A DNA stretch of 64,000 bases, from assembly GCF_003112535.1 (NCBI RefSeq), contig NZ_BEWA01000008.1:186001-250000 (forward strand), read 5' to 3'. The stretch's first letter is position 1, and every line of letters starts with the position of its first letter. This document shows, one piece after another, positions 32,987 through 41,121 of the stretch. Under the pieces are notes generated by a model. It was not told where the DNA came from and did no database searches. It saw nothing but the letters and a program-made list of their open reading frames with translations. This stretch comes from Streptomyces rishiriensis. Lineage in GTDB: Bacteria > Actinomycetota > Actinomycetes > Streptomycetales > Streptomycetaceae. The position numbers were made by a program, and so were the translations under genes.

Positions 32987-34451
32987 TCACAGCGGCGGGA
33001 CGTCATGTCGAACGGTTTGCGGCAGCGCCTCCTCGCACGCGGCCTCCAGCCGCCGCACCCCCTCCGCGATCTCCGCCGTTCCGGCGACGGCGGCGAAGCT
33101 CAGCCGGACGTGGGCGGCCGGGGGCTCGGCGCTGAAGTAGGGGCGGCCGGGGGCGAGGGCGACGCCGGCCCGCAGAGCGGCGGCGGCGAACGCCGTCTCG
33201 TCCGTGCCGTCGGGCAGCCGCAGCCACAGGTGGTAGCCGCCGGACGGGATGTGCGGCAGGGCCAGCCGGGGCAGACGCAGCCGCAGCGCGGCGGTCATCG
33301 CGTCCCGCCGGGCCCTCAGCTCCGCCGCCACGGACCGCAGATGGCGCGGCCAGGCCGGCGAGCCGACGAGTTCGAGGGCCGCCTCCTGCAGCGGACGGGG
33401 CACGAAGAAGCTGTCGACGACCTGGATGGCGCGCAGCCGTTCCAGCACCGGGCCGCGGGCGACCAGGGCGCTGACCCGGAAGCTCGGGGAGGTCGCCTTG
33501 GTCAGCGACCCGACGTGGACGACGACGCCGTCGGGGTCCTCGGCGGCGAGCGGACGCGGCAGGGGGCCCGCGTCCTCGTGCGCGAGCCGGCGCACGAAGT
33601 CGTCCTCCACGACGAACGCCCCCGCCTCCCGGGCGATACCCAGCACCTCGGCCCGCCGGTCGGCGGCGAGGACGGCCCCGGTCGGGTTCTGGAACAGGGG
33701 CTGGCAGACGAAGACCCGGGCGCCGCTCGCCCGGAACGCGTCGGCGAGCAGCTCCGGGCGGACGCCGTCCGCGTCGACCGGGACGGGGACGGGCCGCAGT
33801 CCCGCCGACCGGGCGATCGCGAGCATGCCGGGGTAGGTCGGCGACTCCACCAGCACCGGCGCGCCGGGCGGGGCCAGGGCGCGCAGGGCGGTGGTCAGCG
33901 AGGCCTGGCCGCCACCGCTGACCAGCACCTCGGCCGCGGTGGCCGGGCCGCCGACGGTGCGCGCGAACCATTCGCGCAGCTCCGGCAGCCCGTCCAGCGG
34001 CGGCCGTCCCCAGGCGCCGGGCCGGCGCCCCGCGCGGGCCAGGGCCGCGGCCATGGCCCGTTCCGGCTGGAGCGAGGGGTGGAGGTAGCCGCCGTTGAAC
34101 TCGATCACTCCGGGCGGCGGGGCGGAGAGGGAGGCGGTGACGCCCGAGGCGTCCACCGAGCGCGGGACCAGTTCGCCCGCGCCGTCGGCGCTGAGCGAGA
34201 CCTCCTGCCACGAGGTGTCGCCGACGGGAGCGGCGGCGCGCGGCGGCCGGGCCCGGAAGGCTCCGGCGCCGGGGCGGGTGACCACGAGCCCCTCGGCGGA
34301 CAGCTGCGCCAGTGCCCGCGAGACGGTCACGGGGCTCACCCGGAACCTCTCGACCAGGGCCCGGCTCGACGGCAGCTTTCCACCTGGTGAGTAGCGGCCG
34401 AACTCTCGGCGCAACTGTTCCACCAGTTCAATCACACTGCTACGCTCGTGC

Positions 34452-34453
<2 letters not shown>
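32987..34453 (-). CDS. MocR-type regulator (GntR DNA-binding domain fused to aminotransferase fold)
   Basis: A 488-residue regulator. Residues 1-70 are a GntR winged helix (GGKLPSSRALVERFRVSPVT, SRALAQLSAEGLV). The remainder is a class I/II aminotransferase-like domain with SGGGQASLTTALRAL, VCQPLFQNPTGAVLA and the PLP Lys in VVHVGSLTKATSPSFR. MocR proteins bind PLP and often sense PLP-amino-acid adducts. ATG 34453 gives MHERSSVIELVEQL, the natural family start, and there is no Shine-Dalgarno, so the mRNA is probably leaderless. Its start codon overlaps the divergent EamA transporter start (shared CATG), so the two are very likely one regulatory unit. Confidence 0.88.
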
Positions 34454-35378
<925 letters not shown>

Positions 35379-35464
35379 CCGCGAGCCGGCTGCCGCCCGC
35401 GACGGACGCGAGGATCGGGGACTCGACGGCACGGACCGCCGCTCGGCACAGTGAGGAGGCCCAG

Positions 35465-35668
35465 ATGCGCGCAACCACGGGCGACCAGCTTGTCCAGCAC
35501 GGCAGGGTGGTCGGGCAACACGACAAGGTCGGCGAGATCGTCGAGGTACTGGGCCAGGGAGGCGACCCCCCGTACCGCGTCCGTTTCGAGGACGGGCACG
35601 TGGGCGTGTGCTCGCCCGGCCCCGACACCGAGATCCGCCACCGCACGGCCGGGGAACGGCGCCCCTAG
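35465..35668 (+). CDS. DUF1918 domain protein
   Basis: A 67-residue small cytosolic protein. Its sequence fits the DUF1918 family (GDQLVQHGRVVGQHDKVGEI, PPYRVRFEDGHVGVCSPGPD), an SH3-like small barrel whose function is not established. ATG 35465 follows GAGGAGGCCCAG. It stands alone after the EamA gene; the spacing (86 bases) does not require co-transcription. Confidence 0.88.
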   Translation: MRATTGDQLVQHGRVVGQHDKVGEIVEVLGQGGDPPYRVRFEDGHVGVCSPGPDTEIRHRTAGERRP

Positions 35669-35728
35669 TCCGGCGCGACCCGGCGTGAACCGACGCGAGC
35701 CGACGTGACCCGGCCCGGCCTGTCGGGC

Positions 35729-35774
35729 CTCGGCGCGGCTCAGCGCGGAGGCTCGGCGCGGCTCAGCGCGGAGG
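35729..35774. repeat. Tandem 23-bp repeat at the 3' end of the GHL10 gene
   Basis: Two head-to-tail copies of a 23-bp unit (CTCGGCGCGGCTCAGCGCGG-AGG). The second copy covers the last codons and stop of the GHL10 gene, so the duplication touches coding sequence. Confidence 0.75.
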
Positions 35775-36983
35775 CTCGGCCGGCTGCTGGTAGTGCTCGG
35801 CGACGACCCGGGCCATCGCCCCGATCCGGTCCGTCTTCACGTCCCCCGCGGCGAAGTACACGTGCCCGCGCACCTGTGGGTGCGCGGCGGCCAGGTCGAG
35901 GTGGGCCGAGAGTTCGGCCGGGTCCTGCCAGGCCGCCGGCTGCGTCGGGTCGCCCGCCCGGTACAGGGCCTCGCCGATGTACAGCCGGGTGCGGCTGCCC
36001 TTGGCCACCTCCGCCCACCAAGGCACCAGCTTGGCGTAGTCGGCGGCCGACAGCCCGATGTTCCAGTACAACTGGGGCACCACGTAGTCGATCCAGCCCT
36101 CCTTCACCCACTTGCGCGTGTCGGCGTGGATGTCGTCGTACGACTGCAGGGCCCGGGTGTCGGAGCCGCGCGAGTCGGTGGAGGCGTTGCGCCACACACC
36201 GAACGGGCTGATCCCGAACTGGGTGCCGGGCCGGGTGGCCTTGATGCGGGCGGCCGTCTCCAGCACCAGCCGGTCGACGTTGTCGCGCCGCCAGGCGGCC
36301 CGGGTGGCGAAGGCGCCGCCGTGGGCGTCGTAGGCGTCCCCGTCGTCGAAGGTCTGGCCGGCCACCGGGTACGGATAGAAGTAGTCGTCGAAGTGCACGG
36401 CGTCCACGGGGTACTTCGCGACCGCGTCGAGGATCGCGTCCTGCACGAAAGCGCGGACCTCGGGCAGGCCGGGGTTGTAGTAGAGCCTCCCGCCGAACGG
36501 CACCACCCAGTCCGGATGCCTGCGCGCCGGGTGGGCGGCGACCAGCCGGGAGGGGTCGTCGTGGGTCGCGACCCGGTAGGGGTTGAACCAGGCGTGCAGC
36601 TGAAGGCCGCGGGCGTGGGCCTCGGCGACGGCCGTGCCCAGCGGATCCCATCCCGGCGCCCTGCCCTGCACGCCCGTGAGCACCTCGGACCACGGCTCGT
36701 ACGGCGAGGGCCACAGCGCGTCGGCCGTGGGCCGCACCTGGAGGATCACCGTGTTGAGCCGCCTGCGCACCGCCACGTCCAGCAGCGCGATCAGTTCGGC
36801 GCGCTGGGCGGTGGCGGTCAGGCCCGCCCGGGAGGGCCAGTCGCGGTTGGAGACGGTCGCCAGCCACATCCCCCGCATCTCGGTCGTCGCCCGCCGCTCC
36901 CGCCCGGGAGCGGCCGCCGCGCCCGTCGTGGTGAACGCCGACAGCGCTGCCAGCGCGAACGCCCGCCGGGTCAGTCGCCCCAT
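35763..36983 (-). CDS. Tat-exported glycoside hydrolase-like protein (GHL10, DUF187)
   Basis: A 406-residue exported protein with a twin-arginine signal (GRLTRRAFALAALSAFTTTG) and the GHL10 barrel: MRGMWLATVSNRDWPSR at its start, LNTVILQVRPTADALWPSPY, the acidic VDAVHFDDYFYPYP, and IDYVVPQLYWNIGLSAADY. Relatives act on cell-wall or exopolysaccharide glycans; the substrate is unproven. ATG 36983 with GGGG nine bases upstream is preferred over GTG 36998. The C-terminus ends within a 23-bp tandem repeat. It is divergent from the hydroxybutyryl-CoA dehydrogenase gene, with an ATCGAT palindrome between them. Confidence 0.85.
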   Translation of the reverse strand: MGRLTRRAFALAALSAFTTTGAAAAPGRERRATTEMRGMWLATVSNRDWPSRAGLTATAQRAELIALLDVAVRRRLNTVILQVRPTADALWPSPYEPWSEVLTGVQGRAPGWDPLGTAVAEAHARGLQLHAWFNPYRVATHDDPSRLVAAHPARRHPDWVVPFGGRLYYNPGLPEVRAFVQDAILDAVAKYPVDAVHFDDYFYPYPVAGQTFDDGDAYDAHGGAFATRAAWRRDNVDRLVLETAARIKATRPGTQFGISPFGVWRNASTDSRGSDTRALQSYDDIHADTRKWVKEGWIDYVVPQLYWNIGLSAADYAKLVPWWAEVAKGSRTRLYIGEALYRAGDPTQPAAWQDPAELSAHLDLAAAHPQVRGHVYFAAGDVKTDRIGAMARVVAEHYQQPAEPPR

Positions 36984-37061
36984 CGCACACATCCCCACAT
37001 ACTCTGCGGATCCGTTCGGTCACGGATCGTTTCCGGGCCCCAGCATGCCCCCACCCAGACG

Positions 37062-37074
37062 ATCGATCATCGAT
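37062..37074. promoter_or_regulatory. 13-bp palindrome ATCGATCATCGAT between divergent genes
   Basis: Two ATCGAT units around a central C, in the 192-base space between the GHL10 gene and the hydroxybutyryl-CoA dehydrogenase gene. An operator for one or both promoters is plausible; no regulator is assigned. Confidence 0.35.
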
Positions 37075-37175
37075 ACTTGCTAGTAACGTGCACGATCGGA
37101 GCAGGCCGACCGGGACCCGGCAGACCTGCCCCTGCCAACAGAGTCAGCCAGAGACAGCGCGGCGAAAGGTGCGAT

Positions 37176-38033
37176 GTGACCGACATCGAACGGGTCGGAG
37201 TGGTGGGCTGCGGCCAGATGGGGGCGGGCATCGCCGAGGTCTGCGCCCGCGCCGGCCTCGACGTCAAGGTCGCCGAGACCAACGGCGAAGCCCTGGAGAT
37301 CGGCCGGACCCGGCTGCTCAACTCCCTGACCAAGGCCGCCGAGCGCGGCAAGATCTCCGAGGAGGAGCGGGACGCCGCGCTAGCGCGCCTGAGCTTCACC
37401 ACGGACCTGGGCGAGTTCGCCGACCGTGACCTCGTCGTCGAGGCCGTGGTCGAGAACGAGCAGGTCAAGACCGAGATCTTCCAGGTCCTCGACCAGGTGG
37501 TGACCCGCCCGGACGCGATCCTGGCCTCCAACACCTCCTCCATCCCGCTGGTGAAGCTGGCGGTCGCCACCTCGCGGCCCGACCAGGTCGTCGGCATCCA
37601 CTTCTTCAACCCGGCCCCGGTGCAGCAGCTCGTCGAGCTGATCCCGGCGCTGACCACCTCGGAGGGCACGCTCGGCCGGGCGCAGCTGTTCGCGGAGAAG
37701 GTGCTGGGCAAGCACGCGATCCGCGCCCAGGACCGCTCCGGCTTCGTGGTCAACGCGCTGCTGATCCCCTACCTCCTGTCCGCGATCCGGATGTTCGAGA
37801 CGGGCATCGCCAGCCGCGAGGACATCGACAACGGCATGGAGATGGGCTGCGCCCACCCGATGGGCCCGCTGAAGCTGTCCGACCTGATCGGTCTGGACAC
37901 GGTCGCCTCGGTCGCGTTCTCCATGTACGAGGAGTACAAGGAGCCGCTCTACGCCGCTCCCCCGCTGCTCCAGCGCATGGTGGACGCGGGCCGGCTGGGC
38001 CGCAAGACCGGTTCGGGCTTCTACACGTACTGA
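37176..38033 (+). CDS. 3-hydroxybutyryl-CoA dehydrogenase
   Basis: A 285-residue NAD(P)-dependent dehydrogenase interconverting acetoacetyl-CoA and 3-hydroxybutyryl-CoA (fatty-acid, butyrate or ethylmalonyl-CoA metabolism). The N-terminal Rossmann motif is VGVVGCGQMGAGIAEVCA. The catalytic His and Asn are in GIHFFNPAPVQQLVEL and SNTSSIPL, and the C-terminal domain has HPMGPLKLSDLIGLDTV. Length matches the single-domain HBDH family. GTG 37176 follows AAAGG at six bases. It is closed by a strong intrinsic terminator. The gene is named FadB2-like in some actinobacteria; I give no symbol. Confidence 0.93.
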   Translation: MTDIERVGVVGCGQMGAGIAEVCARAGLDVKVAETNGEALEIGRTRLLNSLTKAAERGKISEEERDAALARLSFTTDLGEFADRDLVVEAVVENEQVKTEIFQVLDQVVTRPDAILASNTSSIPLVKLAVATSRPDQVVGIHFFNPAPVQQLVELIPALTTSEGTLGRAQLFAEKVLGKHAIRAQDRSGFVVNALLIPYLLSAIRMFETGIASREDIDNGMEMGCAHPMGPLKLSDLIGLDTVASVAFSMYEEYKEPLYAAPPLLQRMVDAGRLGRKTGSGFYTY

Positions 38034-38095
38034 CCTTCCACACGTACTGACCCACGTCTGACCCACGTCACGCGGGGTCCCCTCGCCGGCCGGTC

Positions 38096-38135
38096 ACGGG
38101 CCCGGCGCTCCGCGGAGCGCCGGGCCCGTTCTTTT
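38096..38135 (+). terminator. Rho-independent terminator
   Basis: A perfect 34-bp palindrome (ACGGGCCCGGCGCTCCG and its reverse complement) followed by TTCTTTT. It ends the hydroxybutyryl-CoA dehydrogenase transcript. Confidence 0.9.
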
Positions 38136-38260
38136 CACACGCCGTGTGCGGACCGGGCCCGCATATGCCGCGCGCACACTCTCCCCCCGGGCCCACCCGG
38201 CGGGTTCACTCATCATGCGCACGTAAGGGATGTGAGACGAGCACGGAAAGGAGCGGACAC

Positions 38261-38518
38261 GTGACCACCGATTCCGAGCATCCCGTCGTCCATGGAGAAC
38301 TCGCGGAGTTACGGCGCCGCCTCGACGTGGCGTACGCCCGCGTCGAGGGCGGACTGGCCCTGCTGACGCACCGCACCGAGGAGACGGCCAAGGAGCTCGA
38401 CGAACTGAGCACGCGCATCGTGGCGTTGGAGCACTCACGCTGGCCGTTGCCGGCCGTGGCCGCGCTCACCGCCGTCGGCGCACTGGTCGTGACGGTCTGG
38501 CAGGCCTTCGGACGCTAG
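38261..38518 (+). CDS. Small membrane-anchored coiled-coil protein
   Basis: An 85-residue protein. Residues ~10-55 are a charged, heptad-like helix (HGELAELRRRLDVAYARVEG, KELDELSTRIVALEHS) and the C-terminus is one membrane helix (PLPAVAALTAVGALVVTVWQ). It would be a tail-anchored coiled coil with the charged part in the cytosol. I recognise no family. GTG 38261 has AAGGAG eight bases upstream. It ends 29 bases before the convergent Nudix gene. Confidence 0.7.
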   Translation: MTTDSEHPVVHGELAELRRRLDVAYARVEGGLALLTHRTEETAKELDELSTRIVALEHSRWPLPAVAALTAVGALVVTVWQAFGR

Positions 38519-38546
38519 TGCCCGCGGGACGTCGGCAGGTTCGTCC

Positions 38547-39077
38547 TCAGCCGAGCCTGATGTGATGCAGCAGCATCAACGCGGCCGCCATGTTGGCGGC
38601 CGGGACCTCCCCTCGGGCGACCAGTTCGGGGACGAGCGCGAGGGAGACCCATTCCCGGCGGTCCGACTCGAAGTCGTCCACCGGGTGACCCGTGTACTCG
38701 GCCTCGTCCGACCAGTAGATGTGGTGGACGGCGTCGGTGAGCCCGTTGGACGGCTCCACGCTCATCAGGTGGTGCAGGAGTCCCGGCCGCCAGCCGGTCT
38801 CCTCCTCCAGCTCCCGGGCGGCCGCCCGGGCGACGTCCTCGCCGTCCTCGACCACGCCCGCGGCGAGTTCCCAGCCCCAGCTGTCGGTGATGAAGCGGTG
38901 CCGCCACAGCAGCAGCACCTCGTTGGCCTCGTTGACGACGGTCGCCACGGCGACGGGCCTCAGCCGTATGAGGAAGTGGTCGAGGTGCCGGCCGTCGGGC
39001 AGCTCCACATCTGCCAGGTTGACGCGGAACCAGCGGTTTTCATACACAGTTTGCTCGTTCTGTTTCGTCCACTGCAC
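38547..39077 (-). CDS. NUDIX hydrolase
   Basis: A 176-residue Nudix protein with a complete box GX5EX7REUXEEXGU (GVVEDGEDVARAAARELEEE-TG). The strands before it (DHFLIRLRPVAVATVVNEAN, VLLLWRHRFITDSWGWELA) resemble the ADP-ribose/nucleotide-sugar pyrophosphatase branch. It hydrolyses a nucleoside diphosphate linked to another moiety; the substrate is not readable. GTG 39077 is chosen (GGAAGG upstream); the open frame continues further but loses codon bias. The NsdA-like regulator gene is 134 bases upstream in the same direction. Confidence 0.85.
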   Translation of the reverse strand: MQWTKQNEQTVYENRWFRVNLADVELPDGRHLDHFLIRLRPVAVATVVNEANEVLLLWRHRFITDSWGWELAAGVVEDGEDVARAAARELEEETGWRPGLLHHLMSVEPSNGLTDAVHHIYWSDEAEYTGHPVDDFESDRREWVSLALVPELVARGEVPAANMAAALMLLHHIRLG

Positions 39078-39211
39078 GGTTCTGCCACCTTCCGTCGAGT
39101 AAGTGGCAATATCGCAGCAGGAACCATGCAGCGTCGGCGCGGATGCCGTGCCTGCGTTCTCCAGGTGCCGCCCTCCAGGTGTCGTGGTCGGATACCCCGT
39201 GACGCCCCCGC

Positions 39212-40552
39212 CTACAGCGGTACGCGCAGGGCCCCGTCGATGAGTTCGGCCGCCTCGGCCGTTCCCGCGCAGCCGCTGCGCACCAGGTGCTCGCGCACCG
39301 ACCGGAGTCTGTCGCGCAGCCGCTGGGACTCCATCCCCCGGGTCTGCTCGGCCATCCGCACCGCGGTGACCACCGCTTTGTCGGCGTTGCCCTGACGCAG
39401 CTCGATCGTGCTGAGCATGGCGAGCCGGTGCACCCGGCCACGGTCGTGCGCCGGAGTGTCCACGGCGGCCGCCGCGTGCTCGGCGGCCGCGGTGAGATCG
39501 CCCAGACTGAGCAGGGCCTCCGCCACCTGGACGTTGACCAGGCCGGGCTGCACATAGCCGGTCTCGTCGGGCTCGTGCCCGCGCCGGATGCGATCGGCGG
39601 CCGTCTCGGCCCGCCGGATGCACGACAGGGCGCCCGTGCCGTCTCCGAGGTGCGCGTACGCCTTGGCCTGCATCGCGTACAGATCGGAGGCGAGAGCGGG
39701 CGTGATGTGCTTGCCCGCGGCCCGCAGCGCCGCCTCCGCGAAGGCGACGGCCTGCCGGTACTCCCGCATGAACAGCGACTGGTTCACCAGCAGGGCGATG
39801 ACGTACGCCCCCAGCCCACGGTCACCGCTGGCCTTGGCCAGTCTGAGCGCCTGGTGGAAGTAGCGCTGGGCGAGGCCGTGCGCGTCGGAGTCGTAGGCGC
39901 AGATGCCCGCCACCGCCACCAACCCGCCGGTGGCACGGTGCAGTTGACGGCCCGCCTCGTCCGTGTAGCTGCCGCGCAGCAGAGGCGCGGTCTCGGCGTT
40001 GAGGAAGCCGACGACCCGGCTGCGGGTCGCGATGCCGCCCGCCTTGCGGTACATCTGCTCGTAGTGGGCGCGGGCGGCGCGCAGCATCTCGATGTCGGCG
40101 GAGGTGACGCGGTGCCGGCCGCCACGGGAGACGTCCACGTCCTCCGGCGGGTTCTCCCACTCCCACACCGGCATCACCGCCGGCGTGCCGGTGACGGCGG
40201 GCGCGCCCAGGATGTGCGGGCGCTGCTGCTCGTCGGAGCGCCACAGGGCGGTGGCCCGCTCGACGAAGCCGGAGAGCGAGGCGCCGTGCGGGGCGGACGG
40301 CTCGCCCGGGACGCCGAGACCGATGTCGTCGAGGGTGACCGGCCGGTGCAGCCGCACCGCGAGCACCTCGCAGATGAGGTCGGGTACCTGGCCGCGCGGC
40401 CGTTGGCCCTTCAGCCAGCGGGCCACCGCCGTGTGCTCGTACCGCAGGGCGAGCCCGCGGGCCCGTCCGGCCTGGTTGACGTGGGCGGCGAGGCCCGCGT
40501 GCGAGATGCCCGCCTCGTCGAGGATCGCGTCGAGCAGAGTGTTGGGATGCAT
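39212..40552 (-). CDS. NsdA/NsdB-like TPR regulatory protein
   Basis: A 446-residue cytosolic protein. It starts MHPNTLLDAILDEAGISHAG with an Xre-like N-terminal region (HTAVARWLKGQRPRGQVPDL) and continues with repeated helical pairs typical of TPRs (GLAQRYFHQALRLAKASGD, YRQAVAFAEAALRAAGKH, LYAMQAKAYAHLGDGTGALS). I recall the same architecture in S. coelicolor NsdA, NsdB and SCO4114, which restrain sporulation and antibiotic production. The homology to that group is by memory. ATG 40552 has GGGGGG upstream. A 17-bp inverted repeat lies 52-68 bases upstream. Confidence 0.72.
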   Translation of the reverse strand: MHPNTLLDAILDEAGISHAGLAAHVNQAGRARGLALRYEHTAVARWLKGQRPRGQVPDLICEVLAVRLHRPVTLDDIGLGVPGEPSAPHGASLSGFVERATALWRSDEQQRPHILGAPAVTGTPAVMPVWEWENPPEDVDVSRGGRHRVTSADIEMLRAARAHYEQMYRKAGGIATRSRVVGFLNAETAPLLRGSYTDEAGRQLHRATGGLVAVAGICAYDSDAHGLAQRYFHQALRLAKASGDRGLGAYVIALLVNQSLFMREYRQAVAFAEAALRAAGKHITPALASDLYAMQAKAYAHLGDGTGALSCIRRAETAADRIRRGHEPDETGYVQPGLVNVQVAEALLSLGDLTAAAEHAAAAVDTPAHDRGRVHRLAMLSTIELRQGNADKAVVTAVRMAEQTRGMESQRLRDRLRSVREHLVRSGCAGTAEAAELIDGALRVPL

Positions 40553-40603
40553 GGGTGCCCCCCGGTGCCGTGCCTCGGTGCCCGTCAGACTAGTGGGTCC
40601 GCC

Positions 40604-40620
40604 TTCACACGGGGTGTGAA
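40604..40620. promoter_or_regulatory. Inverted repeat TTCACAC-GGG-GTGTGAA upstream of the TPR regulator
   Basis: Perfect 7-bp arms with a three-base centre, 52 bases upstream of the NsdA-like start codon. It looks like a dimeric regulator site; the protein is not identifiable from sequence alone. Confidence 0.45.
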
Positions 40621-40796
40621 CGCAAAGCCCGCGTTCGCGGGGTGTGCGCGCTGTCGTGACGTCCTCACGGCCCGGTTGACTGGAACGCCTCGCAAGAGGT
40701 TCGCCGGGCCGTCGGCTCCCCCTCGAAAAGCGACGGCCCGGCGCAGCGCTCCGCGGGTCCGGCGGAGAGCGCCGTCTTGGGTACGTGGACGGGTGC

Positions 40797-41114
40797 GGGT
40801 CCGTCGTGGCCGGTCGCGCAGTTCCCCGCGCCCCTAGGAGGTTGCACCCAGACCTCCCCGAAAACGACCCAGCCTGCCGGGTCCAGGAGCGCAGCCCCGC
40901 ACCCCGGGGGCGCGGGGAACTGCGCGACCAGCCGCCACGGACCCGCGGCCGACACGCAACCCGAACTGGGCGCAGGGGCGCAGCCCCAGTCTTCAGGGGC
41001 GCGGGGAACTGCGCGACCGGCCACCACCGGCCCGCGGCCGGCGTACGTCCCCCGACTCGGGATGCAAGGGCGCAGCCCCCCGCACCCCTCAGGGGCGCGG
41101 GGAACTGCGCGACC
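40797..41114. repeat. Cluster of four intergenic repeat copies (C-F) downstream of pheT
   Basis: The 40553-41121 spacer holds no gene. Copy C is at 40797-40838 (GGTCGCGCAGTTCCCCGCGC-CCC sense), and copies D 40903-40940, E 40994-41025 and F 41090-41114 are in the reverse orientation (GGGGCGCGGGGAACTGCGCG-ACC). The head-to-head C/D pair could form a long hairpin and help terminate pheT transcripts. Confidence 0.7.
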
Positions 41115-41121
41115 TCGGCGA

